Assembly: GCA_022432975.1 (NCBI GenBank)
Contig: CM039509.1
Coordinates: 47,179,184 to 47,243,183 of the forward strand
Origin: Begonia masoniana
Lineage: Eukaryota; Streptophyta; Magnoliopsida; Cucurbitales; Begoniaceae
DNA length: 64,000 nucleotides
Direction: 5' to 3'
In this document: positions 11,084 through 23,459 of the stretch, one piece after another
Numbering within the stretch: position 1 is the first letter of the stretch
Layout: each line of letters begins with the position of its first letter
Program-made: the position numbers and the translations under genes
Notes under the pieces: model-generated
The model's database searches: none
What the model was told of the DNA's origin: nothing
Seen by the model: the letters and a program-made list of their open reading frames with translations, nothing else

Positions 11084-12987
11084 TGTAACGCCCCCGAATC
11101 CACCCCGGCTCGGTACGCTACATTGCTCACTCAATACCATATTTAAAACGGAATTTTTTTTTATAAATTTTCAATAAAATTTTCGAGTTTTTCAAACCCT
11201 CAAAAGCGGATGGAGAACGTGTATAAAATACATACAAAACATGTCTGAAAAAGTCGGATTAAAATATATTCGCAAATCAAAAATAATAAAAATAAAATTC
11301 AAACTCGGTTACTATTCACTCTGCCGATTGATCGGCTCTTGGGCCGATCGGTCGGCAACCTTCCTGTTGCCGAAGAAAATTTACAAATATATCTGCCGAT
11401 TAATATCTGCCGAATCGACATCTGTCGAATCGACATTAGGGAATTTTGGTCGACAATATCGGTCGACAATATCTTACTGATCGGTCAATGTTTTCTACTA
11501 CAGAATCGGTCGACGTTTTCTACTACAGAATCGGTCGATGTTTTCTACTACATAATCGGTCGACGTTTTCTACTAAGTTGATATCTCCAAATCAACTTCG
11601 ACCGATTACAACACAGCAACTTTGACCGATTACAGCACACCAACTTCGATCGATTTTAGTACTAATCAGTCGACATCTAACCAACTTCGACCGATTACAG
11701 CACAGTAACTTCAACCGATTTCAGTACTAATCAGTCGACATCTCCGCACAAACTTCACACCAACTTCGACCAATTACCCTTTTTTCTAATTTTCTTCACT
11801 TCATCAACATTTCACCTAAAACTCTCTCCCAACTCATCTTCCAATATTTTCAACTTCCAGAAATATTAAAACCCCTACACCCAACTCGCACACATAAACA
11901 AAAACATAAAAGTTATAAAAACCAAACCAAAATAAAAAAAAAACAATGTGTTAAATAAAATATTCAAAGTACACACGAAAAAAGTTTATAAAATCAACAT
12001 CATGTAAATTATTAAAATCCTAACAAATTTCCTACTACCCCACCTTCCAGCAACTCAATGGTCACGATGCCTTGATAAATATCTGCACCGGCATGCCACG
12101 TGCATCGCCAACTGTGTCATAACCCTGGCCTTCCTCAACTAGCTCACCTGCAATCTCGTCGTCACCTACACCATAGAACACAAAACATAAGCCTAATACT
12201 TAGCAAGTAGGGAATAATGAATGTAGAAACACAATGCACACTCAACGCCTAACACATGCAGTTTATACTCGCTCTGTTGTTCTCGTTTCATTAATCTTTC
12301 ACTTTTCGGTGTGGATTAAGTAGGCACACATCCTAGCCCCGCTCATTGGACGACCACACCTTGACCCAGCAGAGTAAAATCGGAGGCACAAATCTGGGCC
12401 CGCCAATTGGACGGCCATACACAATCTCCTCCCACGTCGATCATAGAATCCCGTTCATAATAACGACAACTTACATACTTTCAACGTACATCTCGCGTAG
12501 AGCCCATCGCAAGTGCTAACCTAGCACTCTAACGCAATTAGGCGACTCCACTAGAGACACCATTGCATTTATTCTCATCTTATTACGTTTCATGCTCACA
12601 TTTCAAAACCGTGTTCAAAACTCGTATTTTTCGTAGTTCAAAACCATGATGCATGTCACACAAATGCTTAACCACAAACAAAATAAAACAACCAAAGAAA
12701 CAAACAAATCCCTACCGTTTCATGGTGTAGGCCCGTAAACTAAACCACTCACTTCTCTTCTTTATTTTCTCTCAACGTGATGCATCATTTCTTTCTCCCC
12801 ACACTTAACATTTCATTGTTTGTATTTTAAACAACAATAATACTAATTCCTTTCAACTCTAGAATTTTTCTCTACAACTTGCACTTTCTAACTAATTGCT
12901 AAGCAAAACTCTAGAATATATGTTAAACCCCCCTTAATAGTCTAATCTAAGGGCTACGTACGTTATAAGAAATTTTCGGGTGTTACA
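11084..12987 (-). mobile_element. 3' LTR (1,904 bp) of the gag-only gypsy, with an 0.8-kb deletion
   Basis: It is bounded TGTAACGCCCCCGAATCC...GGGTGTTACA on the plus strand and aligns with 16199-20613. Compared with the other LTR it jumps at 12735 from GCCCG to TAAACTAAACC, skipping material equivalent to about 17816-18613. That loss removes the donor, mini-exon 2 and promoter-proximal part. A cluster of CGACCGATT/CCGATCGG repeats lies at 11318-11770, 230-690 bp from the LTR 3' end. Confidence 0.85.
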
Positions 12988-15334
12988 ATCCACCCTCCTT
13001 AAAAAATTTTGTCCTCAAAATTTGTGACTTAGTTATTCCTCAACTTACTCACTCCAAGCTACCTCCTAACCTTTTTGGGTTGCAATGCTAACTTAAACTA
13101 CGCTACAGTCTAAATCATCTATCGGGTGCCCCTAGTCACCTATCGGGTAATGACAATTTTTACATCTACAAAGTGTTGACTTCACCTAACTCTGCACTTC
13201 ATAGCTCGAATACTCCTACGTCTATTGACTTTAACTTGGGCACTCATCACTTAGACCCTTAAATCTCTCTAGCTTAGTTCTTAACTCTAGCTTTTCCTCG
13301 AGCTAAATTCATCTAATTCCTCACTTTGTACTTCAGTGTCTATCAACACATACCTAACCTATTCAAGCCCTCAATACATCCTCAATCACGTAACGCTAAA
13401 GACTTGATAAGTAAACTTTTATCCTAAATCCTCAATTTCAAATTCCCCTCTATTTTACTATTTTACTATCTCATTTCTAACTTATCATTTCCACCTCTTA
13501 CACCTATTTACGTTGACCATCATGACATTTTATTAATAATTCAAACACCATCCTCGTACTCCAACCTCTCACTACTTAAATCTATCCTCTATTTTTCAAA
13601 GTGTACTCTGATTCCTCATACTTACATTCACTATGCTCAATTTGTGTAACTTCTACTGCAGTCATCACCAAACACTCTCAAATTCTTAGGTCTAAACTAA
13701 CTATTTCTCAACTTTACACTCAACACCCTAAATAGTGTTTACGCACTTCAATTCAATCTCAAAATTTCAAATTGAACTTCCATAATTCTCCTAAATTAAC
13801 CTTACTCCTAAGTTCTCTCGTATAATCTCCGTGTCCTTCCTATCAAATATCCTCCAAATTTCTTAGCTTCACACGAAATGCTAAATTCTTAAGGGTTAAC
13901 CTTCTTATCTTAATCCTTCATTAAAATTGACTAATCTCCTCACTTACCTCTTCCTCCTCTTCCTAAGCCTAAGTCCGTCCAAAAATATAGAATGTAATCT
14001 AGTCATCCTTCTAGCTTACATCTCCCAACCTCTATTTTCTTACCCATACTCTAATAGTACTCAAGTTCTAATTTACATCCCACTCTTAAGCTCGCAAATC
14101 TTAACCTCAGCTATTTACGAAATCATTGGTTTCGACTTCGTTATATACGAGTCGAACCTTTGAAACTTTCTAACTAAACCTTATTCGTAATGCACTCGAA
14201 CGTTTGTCGTGCGAGTTCCCGTTCTTCTCATTCAACAATTCCTATATTTCCTCAAATCGTACACTACTAAATATTTAAGGTCCAGACTTCAAATTCTATC
14301 TTTCTCCTTTCTATGTAATACTACTTCTAATCTCTTTCCTAAGTTTCTCAACACTAATACAAATGTCTAATTTTACTCGGAATTCTCTCTAAAATTTACT
14401 AATTACTCTACTCTCTTTTGCTCTTCCAACTAGGGTTCCAAATATTCTCCTAACTCTCTTTACAACAAGTCGCCCAACAACCTCTTTGTTTGCAAACTTG
14501 TTGTAGCTCACTTAACACCATTAATCCCAATCTCCTACCTGTTACCTTTCTACGATAGATACTCACTCTCGATGATTCACTATTTCTCCTAACATCGCGC
14601 ACATTTTTCTAAACCTCAGAACATCATCTTAATTCAAGAGGCTAGACTTTTCTCTACTTAATCAAGACATCTAGGTTTCTAAGTTATTCCAACCTTTAGG
14701 TTTTTGGCTCTATCTTCCTAGGTCAAGTAACACCAAAAGTCCGACATGTCCACTACTTACTGGCTAACCTTAATTCTCCTATATCGTGCCGGTCGTAATT
14801 TTTTTTTTTCATGTATCTCCAATCATCCTTGATTGATTAATCTCCTAAAATGGTACCCAAATCCCTAGAGATCCACCAATTTATAACCTGAATATCATCT
14901 TGCATCTACTTTTAACCATCTAATACCTCAAAGTCTATTGGCTTTCCAACTCTAAACAGATCTTTTGATTTCCACCCACGATATTAATTAATACAAACAC
15001 TCACTCGTGATCACTCAGATTCCACATTCATGATTTTGCACCAATTAATCACACCTTCTAAAAGTATTATAGTAACAACTACTTCCCATACCCTCTCAAC
15101 AATTTACCTAAACTAGACGCTCGAATACAATCTACCTCGTAAACGTGCCAATGACATTTCAAAGGTCTAGGGTGTCTCCCGATAATTTCGTTTCCAACTT
15201 CAAACTCCTATCTTGTTCCTCGTATCCTAGAACTCCAAGGGTTCACTTAACTAGTGTCCAATTTCTATCTTTCCAATCTTATCTTTTCATAAGATGTAAC
15301 TCTCTAAGATAACAAAATCCTAAGTGAACTATTC
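12988..15334 (-). other. Non-coding internal region of the gag-only gypsy
   Basis: This 2.3-kb stretch is pyrimidine-rich on the plus strand (purine-rich in the element's sense) and lacks any long frame or recognisable pol motif on either strand. The polypurine tract lies at its left edge (12988-13002). It may be filler or pol sequence decayed beyond recognition; a profile search would be needed to tell. Confidence 0.6.
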
Positions 15335-16039
15335 TTACAAACACACTAGGTTCTTTATGTTAATGCATAGCTCCCTCATTCTAAGGTCTACCACGCCTTG
15401 CATATAACCCAACATATCCTTACCATCTGGCTCAATCATTGCGAGAATTTGGGGTGTCGCTTTGGTTAGATCTTTCTTTGCTACGGGGCAATTCTTGCCT
15501 ATATATCTGGGCTCGTTACAATTGAAGCACCGAGTGATCTTTGGCTTTGGACAGTCTCGGGAAAGATGACCAGATTCGAAACAATTATAACATTTACCAT
15601 CATATTGTCGACACTCTCCTGGATGAGCTTTCAAACACTTAGGACATCGCAGATACCCCCTCATTCGTTGCTGTTTCGACTTCTTTTCTCCTCTTTGATC
15701 ATTTAAATACTCGCTCGATCTTTTTGTTCTTTGAGACTGTGAAGATGACCCAACCGGTTTAACACACTTCATGTCCACCACTTCCTCTTTGATTGCCTTG
15801 TCCACTACATTAACATAGGATACGCCAACTATTTTCGATATGTTCACACCCTTGTTTCCTTCCAACGTCAGAGGCTTCAACCCTCTAAATTTCACCCCAC
15901 TAGAACTCGCTCCAAAATTTCCTTGTCCTTCTTGATTGATAAGCGATCCAATCAACTCAACTTGCCTCCCAACTAGCTCCAAAAGCTACTTAGCTGACTC
16001 CTCAAGCTCGTTTCTAGGTTGCCTTACGTTCCTCGGCAT
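15335..16039 (-). pseudogene. Gag remnant with two zinc knuckles, capsid domain deleted
   Basis: The start codon is at 16039 (MPRNVRQPRNELEESAK), followed at once by an in-frame TAG. The open part then runs to 15335. It has the leader helix LELVGRQVELIG, the FRGLKPLTLEG block that normally opens the capsid domain, then a jump straight to a Lys/Arg-rich linker. After that come a CPKCLKAHPGEC motif and two CCHC knuckles (CYNCFESGHLSRDC and CFNCNEPRYIGKNC; the second has Tyr at the Gly-His spacer and an altered pattern). The roughly 200-residue capsid core expected between is missing, so it could not form particles alone. Confidence 0.82.
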
Positions 16040-16182
16040 TGTGGTTATATTCCTGAACAAGGTTAAAATAATTTAATCTTATATATAAACTAACTAAAAT
16101 AAAAATAAATACTTATAGTCGGTTAAACATGTTGCATGGCGGCCGGCATTGTCGGGTAATCCTTTGAACGACTTGACCATTT

Positions 16183-16194
16183 TACTCTGATACG
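16183..16194 (-). other. Primer-binding site, decayed (tRNA-iMet type)
   Basis: The minus strand reads CGTATCAGAGTA a few bases after the LTR end. The intact site at 53410 reads TGGTATCAGAGC, so this is the same tRNA-Met type with three changes. Confidence 0.75.
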
Positions 16195-16198
16195 AACT

Positions 16199-19100
16199 TG
16201 TAACGCCCCCGAATCCATCTCTGCTCAGTGCGCTATATTGCTCACTCAATACCATATTTAAAATGGAACCTTTTTTTTTTTTTATAAATTTTCAATAAAA
16301 TTTTCGAGTTTTAAAAAACCCTTGAAAGCGAATGGAGAACATGTATAAAATACATACAAAACATGTCTGAAAAAGTCAGATTAAAATATATTCGCAAATA
16401 AAAAATATTAAAAAAAAATTCAAACTCGGTTACTATTCACTCTGCCGTTTGATCGGCTCTTGGGCCGATCGGTCGGCAACCTTTCTGTTGCCGAAGAAAA
16501 TTTACAAACATACCTGCCGATTAACATCTGCCGAATCGGCATCTGCCAAACTGACATCTGCTAAATCCACAATTGGGAATTTCGGTCGACAATATCGGTC
16601 GACAATATCTTACTGATCGATCAACGTTTTCTACTACAGAATCGGTTGACGTTTTCTACTATAGAATCGGTCGACGTTTTCTACTACAGAATCAGTGTTG
16701 ATATCTCCAAATCAACTTCGACCGATTACAACACAGCAACTTTGATCGATTACAGCACACCAACTTCGACCGATTTCAGTACTAATCAGTCGACATCTAA
16801 CCAACTTTGACCGATTACAGCACAGTAACTTCGACCGATTTCAGTACTAATCAGTCGACATCTCCGCACAAACCTCACACCAACTTCGACCGATTACCCT
16901 TTTTTCTAATTTTCTTCACTTCATCAGCATTTGACCTAAAACTCTCTCCCAACTCATCTTCCAATATTTTTAACTTCCAGAAACATCAAAACCCCTAAAC
17001 CTAACTCGCACACATAAACAAAAATAAAAAAAAAAAGCCAATGTTTTATATAACACATTCAAAGTACACACGAAAAAGGTTTATAAAATCAAGAACATGT
17101 AAGTTATCAAAATCCTAACAAATTTCCTACTACCCCACCTTCCAGCAACTCAATGGTCACGACGCCATGACAAATACCTGCACCGGCATGCCATGTGCAT
17201 CGTCAACTGCCCTTCTAACCCTGGCCTCCCTCGACTAGCTCACCTGTAATCTTGTCGTCACCTAAACCTTAGAACACAAAACATAAGCCTAATACTTAAC
17301 AAGTAGGGAATAATGAATGTATAAAAACACAATGCACACTCAACGCCTAACACATGCAGTGTCGTTTCATTAATCTTTCACTTTTCAGTGTGGATCAAGT
17401 AGGCACACATCCTAGCCCCGCTCATTGGACGGTCACACCTTGACCCAACAGAGTAAAATCGGAGGCGCAAATCTGGGTCCCACCCATTGGACGGCCATAC
17501 ACAATCTCCTCCCACGTCGATCATAGAACCCCGTTCATAATCACGACAACTTACATACTTTCAACGTACATCTCTTGTAGAGCCCCTCGCAAGTGCTAAC
17601 CTAGCACCCTAACGCAATTAGGCGACTCCACTCGAGACACCATTGCATTTATTCTTATCTTATTATGTTTCATGCTCACATATCAAAACCGTGTTCAAAA
17701 CTCGTATTTTTCATAGTTCAAAACCATGATGCATGTCACACAAATACTTAACCACAAACAAAATAAAACAACCAAACAAACAACTAAATCTCTACTGTTC
17801 CATGGTGTAAGCCCGAAGGCAAAAAGACATACACTCCTTACTTACCTGGTTTCCCCGCGCGTATTGGTTTACTCCGAGTACACTAATTACTCGTTCGTTC
17901 ACCTAGCATAATAAGGGAAAATCACTTAGTAAGCATCAAACTAAACCTAAAGAACATTTACCCAATTTTTATCAACTAACTAACCACAAACCTTCAAACT
18001 CAAATATCCCGAATTTTACCCATATTTAGTGTCCAAACTTCAATCGGCCGTAACTCATTCATTTTTCATCGGATTTCAACAATTCACCTCATTCCGTAAA
18101 CCTCTACACATCTACTATCCATTGAATAAATTAAATTTAGCAATTAAACAACATGTATGATCGGATTACACAAAAACAGAACCGGTTACATAATATACCA
18201 AAATCGATTTTTCACAAACTTCCACCAATTCTCTAATCTAACTACCTATACAACCTAAACCAACCTATCCTAAGTTTAAACCACCAAAAATAGAAAGAAA
18301 ACTCACCAAGAAAAGGAATTTTTGGAGGTTCACCATTAGGGTTTCCAAACCCTTAATATGCCTCACCAAACTACCACCAAAACACCAAAAATTTTCACTA
18401 ATAATCATCAATATCAAAACCCATTAAAACTTACCACAAAACCTTGCTAATCTTCACAAAAAAGAAGCTTGAAATTACAGTAATGGAGGAGCTCTAGGGT
18501 TCACGATGGAAGAAGAAGAAGAGAAGGCTAGCTTTAGCCATTTACCCCCTCACCTTACTAAATTTAAACTCCATTTTCCTCTTTTAATTTTTAACCACCA
18601 ACTTTTGAAATTTGTAAATTAAACCACTCAATTCTCTTCCTTATTTTCTCTCAACGTAATGCATCATTTCTTTCCCCTCTCACTTAACATTTCATTGTTT
18701 GTATTTTAAACAACAATAACACTAATTCCTTCCAACTCTAGAATGTTTCTCTACAACTTGCACTTTCTAACTAATTGCTTAAGCAAACTGCAGAATATAA
18801 AAAAAAAAAGGCCAATGTTTATATATCACATCAAGTACACCACGAAAAGTTTTATAAAATCGACATGTAAGTTCATCAAAATCCTAACAATTCTCCCCCG
18901 ACCTTCAGCCACTCATGTCACGACGCCATGACAAATACCTCACCTGTCATGCCCATGTGCTCCGTCACTGCTTGCTAACCCTGGCCCTCCCCTCACTACT
19001 CACCTGTAATCTTTCGTCACCCCTAAACCTTCGACACAACATAAGCCGACTACGTACAATAGGGATATAGTATAAAAACACATGCACACTCACGAACGCC

Positions 19101-20613
19101 TAACCCAACCCTTCAGTTCTTTTCATTAATCTTTCACTTTCTGTGGATCAAGTAGGCACACATCCTAGCCCCGCTCATTGTGGAACGTCACCCCTGAGAC
19201 CCAACGGAGTAAAATTCGGAGGCGCAAATCTTGGTCCACCGCATTGACGCATACACAATCTCCTCCCACGTCGATCATAGAACCCGTTCATAATCACGAC
19301 AACTTACATACTTTCAACGTACATCTCTGTAGAGCCCCTCGCAAGTGCTAACCTAAGCACCCTAACGCAATTAGGCGACTCACTCGAGACACCATTGCAT
19401 TTATTCTTATCTTATTATGTTTCATGCTCACATATCAAAACCGTGTTCAAAACTCGTATTTTTCATAGTTCAAAACCATGATGCATGTCACACAATACTT
19501 AACCACAAACAAATAAAACAACCAAACAAACAACTAAATCTCTACTATTCCATGGTGTAAGCCCGAAGGCAAAAAGACATACACTCCTTACTTACCTGGT
19601 TTCCCGCGCGTATTGGTTTACTCCGAGTACACTAATTACTCGTTCGTTCACCTAGCATAATAAGGGAAAATCACTTAGTAAGCATCAAACTAAACCTAAA
19701 GAACATTTACCCAATTTTTATCAACTAACTAACCACAAACCTTCAAACTCAAATATCCCGAATTTCACCCATATTTAGTGTCCAAACTTCAATCGGCCGT
19801 AACTCATTCATTTTTCATCGGATTTCAACAATTCACCTCATTCCGTAAACCTCTACACATCTACTATCCATTGAATAAATCAAATTTAGCAATTAAACAA
19901 CATGTATGATCAGATTACACAAAACAGAACCGGTTACATAATATACCAAAATCGATTTTTCACAAACTTCCACCAATTCTCTAATCTAACTACCTATACA
20001 ACCTAAACCAACCTATCCTAAGTTTAAACCACCAAAAATAGAAGAAAACTCACCAAGAAAAGGAATTTTTGGAGGTTCACCATTAGGGTTTCCAAACCCT
20101 TAATATGCCTCACCAAACTACCACCAAAACACCAAAAATTTTCACTAATAATCATCAATAACAAAACCCATTAAAACTTACCACAAAACCTTGCTAATCT
20201 TCACAAAAAAGAAGCTTGAAATTACAGTAATGGAGGAGCTCTAGGGTTCACGATGGAAGAAGAAGAAGAGAAGGCTAGCTTTAGCCATTTACCCCCTCAC
20301 CTTACTAAATTTAAACTCCATTTTCCTCTTTTAATTTTTAACCACCAACTTTTGAAATTTGTAAATTAAACCACTCAATTCTCTTCCTTATTTTCTCTCA
20401 ACGTAATGCATCATTTCTTTCCCCTCTCACTTAACATTTCATTGTTTGTATTTTAAACAACAATAACACTAATTCCTTCCAACTCTAGAATGTTTCTCTA
20501 CAACTTGCACTTTCTAACTAATTGCTAAGCAAAACTCTAGAATATATGTTAAACCCCCCTTAATTGTCTAATCTAAGGGCTACGTACGTTATAGGAAATT
20601 CTCGGGTGTTACA
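16199..20613 (-). mobile_element. 5' LTR (4,415 bp) of the gag-only gypsy, internally duplicated
   Basis: It starts at the plus-strand left edge with TGTAACGCCCCCGAATCC and ends CGGGTGTTACA. Near 18800 the sequence jumps back to the equivalent of 17023 and then runs through to the LTR end, so about 1,775 bp are present twice. Mini-exon 2 therefore appears twice (17846-17902 and 19596-19651). The first 640 bp of the second copy are full of single-base gains and losses; the rest is almost identical. A CGACCGATT/CGGTCGAC cluster lies at 16437-16895. Confidence 0.82.
18800..20600. repeat. Second copy of a 1.77-kb direct duplication inside an LTR
   Basis: It matches 17023-18798. From about 18800 to 19440 the match is broken by frequent 1-3-bp indels (for example around the CATGCC/CACCTG and GTCGTCACC segments). 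From 19440 onward differences are rare. That sharp change in error pattern suggests unpolished long-read sequence or a misjoin rather than ordinary mutation. Confidence 0.85.
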
Positions 20614-20871
20614 ATATGCGTTTGTTTCATGTGCAACATGGTGGAAGAAACTATGATCAATCCATTGCCGGATTTGACCAATAGATTTCCAGTTTAATTT
20701 CTTCTATTTTGACGCTTTGGCTGGATCAGGTATTTTCACCCTTCAATTCTACGAGATCGAACAAATCTTTACAGCTGAGGAGATCTTCATCTGAGGTTTC
20801 CATAGCGTGTAGTTGGTGACAGTGAGCATAATCATAGCTCCAGAAGATGATGTTGACTCTTCTGTGGTCAT
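20614..20871 (-). pseudogene. Copia gag N-terminus
   Basis: The start codon is at 20871 (MTTEESTSSSGAMIM). Next comes the copia TNYTLWKPQMK signature, in which the conserved Trp of the N-terminal gag domain is kept, then a WKKLNWKSIGQIRQWID-type stretch. Two stops interrupt the middle (near 20770). The frame continues across the ATATG duplication into LWKKLEDMYQ at 11078, which links it to the fragment at 10158-11083. Confidence 0.83.
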
Positions 20872-21392
20872 TTTTCAAATTACAAAAATTTATTTATAAA
20901 AAAATAGGAGCTGAATCTCGCAAAACAAAGTCCACCGTTGCGTTCGGAATCAGCCGAAAATGGTGGAATAGAAACTTATTCAAGTTCTGAAAATTTATAA
21001 GGTCAAGCTAAATCTTTCTAAACGTTCAGGGGCCAATCTGTACCTTTAAAAATAATTAGGAACCTGTTTGAAAATTTCAAAAAGTTTAGGAACCAAAATG
21101 CAATTTTTCATAAAATTGATGACTTGGCGACACGTGGCACTGACTGGGCGCTGAGTGGGCACTGAGTGGTGCTGACGTGGCTGATGACTGGACTTCGTCT
21201 TCCTCAACCAGAAAAAATCTTAGAGAGCTCGTTTTGATGTCCATTTTTTTTATTCAAAAAAAATGTACAGACTCGTGGGAACGAGAGCTCCCTCCTGGTA
21301 AAATCAGAAAAATATTTCGGACAGTTTCAAGAAAAAAAAAAAAACTCAATTTTTTCCGACCGAGTTCGTACAATGGCCAATACCCCAACCTG
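20872..21392 (-). other. Copia untranslated leader
   Basis: About 520 bp between the primer-binding site and the gag start codon, without a long frame in the element's sense. It contains a plus-strand GACACGTGGCACTGAC stretch followed by three imperfect GGGC(G/A)CTGAGTGG repeats. Confidence 0.6.
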
Positions 21393-21404
21393 GCTCTGAT
21401 ACCA
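21393..21404 (-). other. Copia primer-binding site (tRNA-iMet type)
   Basis: The minus strand reads TGGTATCAGAGC, complementary to the initiator tRNA-Met 3' end, 2 bp after the LTR end at 21407. This fixes the strand and the 5' LTR edge of the copia element. Confidence 0.93.
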
Positions 21405-21406
21405 CT

Positions 21407-21765
21407 TGTTGGGTATCACATGATGTATTTGAGAGAGAAAAAAAATCTAATTCAATTTTCAAATGAACAATAAAAAAAACTCTCAAACCTCTCTCAATGC
21501 TAAGCACTTCTCCTCTACTTGGGATTTTTTTTTTCTTTTGGGATTATTGAAACCGTATGCTGAAGCCTCTATTTATAGAGAGGCTTAGCACACCTTTCTT
21601 GAAAAATAAAAAAAAACTGCCGCAGTAATTGGAGACTTCTCCAATTGCTGCCACCAACCGTTGAATTCTTCTAGATGGAGGTTGTGACTGGAAAAACTAA
21701 AATTGAATTTTTCAAGAAATACAAAGAGAGCGAGTGAGAGGGGAATAGAGAGTGGGGTTGGCTAA
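21407..21765 (-). mobile_element. Copia 5' LTR; right edge uncertain
   Basis: It starts on the plus strand TGTTGGGTATCAC directly beside the primer-binding site. It shares about 320 bp with 39419-41176 once the hAT insertion there is removed. At 21492-21512 it carries CTCTCTCAATGCTAAGC uninterrupted, the empty form of the hAT target. The right edge is not fixed: GGCTAACA at 21765 or ATTACA at 21888 would each give a TG...CA element. A plus-strand TATTTATAGAGAGG (21570) would be a TATA-like signal on the wrong strand. Confidence 0.7.
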
Positions 21766-21888
21766 CAAAGCGAAAGGACAAAAATTCCCTTCATGGAAGA
21801 AGAACGCTCCAGCAAAGCAAGGGAGACATTAAATCCCAAAAATCAATTTCCCTTTCTTTTTTTTTTTGTTTTTTTCGTGCGTATTACA

Positions 21889-23459
21889 TAAAGAGGAAGA
21901 GCGAAAGCAAGAGTCTCGGCGAAGAGTCCGAGGGAGATATAATTGTTAACTTAAAGCGTTACTAAGTTTAATATATTTTGATGATGAATGTATTAACTGT
22001 GATTGAATTATATCTTAGATGTTTAAAGGTGTATATAGATGTTATGAATATGGTAAGTGAAGAACTTTATATTAATTTGATTAATATTATCCATGCTCTT
22101 GTTGGAAATACCTTTGAAGAGAGGTATTTGAATGTTCTAACAAGTGTGTTTAAGGTTTTTTAGAACTTGGGTGAATAAGTATTCTAAAATTAGTTTTAAG
22201 CTGTTTTTCTGTTAAAAGTGTCAACCGTTCACAAGATAGAATCATTTTGTTCTATAAATGAATGTGAGGGAATTTATTATCCCACTTCTCATCTTGTTCT
22301 CTCAATTTTTGTAAACTTAAAGGATAGATTTACACAATATCGACAAGTAGATGAATTTGGAGATATACTAAATAAAATGATTTCTTTTTTTTTTAAATTA
22401 TTGGCTTGACATTCATCCTATTTGTTGTTCTCTATGCACAAGATTTTGGGAATACAACTCCACGGTAGACTCAAAATCACCGATTGACCGAAGAAAATAC
22501 ATGTGGCCAAATGCCAACGACTAACCAAAATTCGAGTCAAACCAAACGTGTTGACCGTGATAAATACAAACAATTTATTCAGAAAATTTTAAAATTCTTA
22601 GATTTTACAGTTTATTTCTTACACAATATTTTTTTTAGATTATTTACCGCACTATCTTATTATTTTGTGATCACAATGTATATTTGGTCTATCTCATGTG
22701 GTTTTCCTTTATTTCTTGGTGAAGTTTTTCGTTGTAAACCAAGTGTTCGGCTAGGTGATCATGCTCTCTTTGAGAATCAGTTGTTTGATCTGGCATTTCT
22801 ATCTTGGTCCACCTCTGGGTCATGACATAAATAAATTAGTAATATAGAAAATATTTTGTAAATTGGAATTTTGTACTAACATCTAAAAGACAAAATATTA
22901 ATCTCACTGCCGTAAGGTTGCAGGATTTCACTATGCATGACACGAAAATTGAGAGTTTGACCGATTTGATCAAAAACTACACGTGGCCCAATGAAAACAG
23001 AGCAAGATAATTTGAGTCAACATCAAACAAGTTGACATTAAATAACATGAAAAATTTACTCAGGAAAAATAACAAATAGAAAAATACAAGATATTACAGT
23101 TCTCCATTGTTCTCCTTTCATTCTTCGTGAGAAAATTAGTTCTTCCTTGGCAAGAACTCCCCTATTTAATTACTTCTTTTGTTTGACTTGCATGGGGTGT
23201 TTGATACTTTTTTTCTACATAATAGTTTTTCTTTATATTATTTATTGCATCATCTTATTATTTTTGTGATCATTATGTGGACTTGGCCCATCTCATGTGG
23301 GTTTTTTTATTTCTTGGTTAAGTCTTTTACTGTAAACCAAGTTTTGGGCTGTGTGATCAGATCCTTTCCTAAGATCGAGTCATTCGACCTGACATTTTGT
23401 TTGGACACGTCTCCTGGTTGTGACATTGTGTATGTCCTGCCATATGACTGAAAAAACTA
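21889..23459. other. Unassigned AT-rich region with a diverged tandem duplication
   Basis: There is no gene or element motif. Two segments of roughly 350-480 bp, 22475-22830 and 22940-23430, are diverged copies of each other. Both carry a TTGACCGA..-ACATGTGGCC / ACACGTGGCC start, a TTGTGATCA-T-ATGT block, ATCTCATGTGG, TTTCTTGGTNAAG, TGTAAACCAAG and a final TGGTTGTGACAT-type end. Period is about 470 bp. The origin is unknown; an old LTR or MITE-like repeat is possible. Confidence 0.6.

Larger units (their letters stand above)
11084..20613 (-). mobile_element. Gag-only, non-autonomous Ty3/gypsy element with perfect target duplication
   Basis: A complete element on the minus strand: 5' LTR 20613-16199, primer-binding site about 16194-16183, decayed gag 16039-15335, a 2.3-kb stretch without pol, a polypurine tract (AAGGAGGGTGGAT), and 3' LTR 12987-11084. 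The flanking 5-bp duplication is ATATG on both sides. No reverse transcriptase, RNase H or integrase motif could be found in the 3.2-kb internal region, so it would have needed enzymes in trans. This matches the published TR-GAG class. Both LTRs are rearranged: an internal duplication in the 5' copy and an 0.8-kb deletion in the 3' copy. Confidence 0.85.
10158..21765 (-). mobile_element. Ty1/copia retrotransposon, minus strand, split by a gypsy insertion
   Basis: On the minus strand the order is 5' LTR (from about 21765 or 21888 down to 21407), primer-binding site 21404-21393, leader, gag start at 20871, gag to 20614, a complete gypsy element (11084-20613), the rest of gag and the protease region to 10158, then the gap. 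Removing the gypsy and one copy of its target duplication ATATG joins the gag frame across the junction without a shift, which proves the order of events. Pol and the 3' LTR are beyond the gap. Stops interrupt gag, so the element is dead. Confidence 0.87.

Noticed and set aside
22484..23451. Frames of 90 and 113 residues with hydrophobic stretches
   Set aside because: AT-rich low-complexity translation in a duplicated non-coding segment; the two copies do not keep the same frame.
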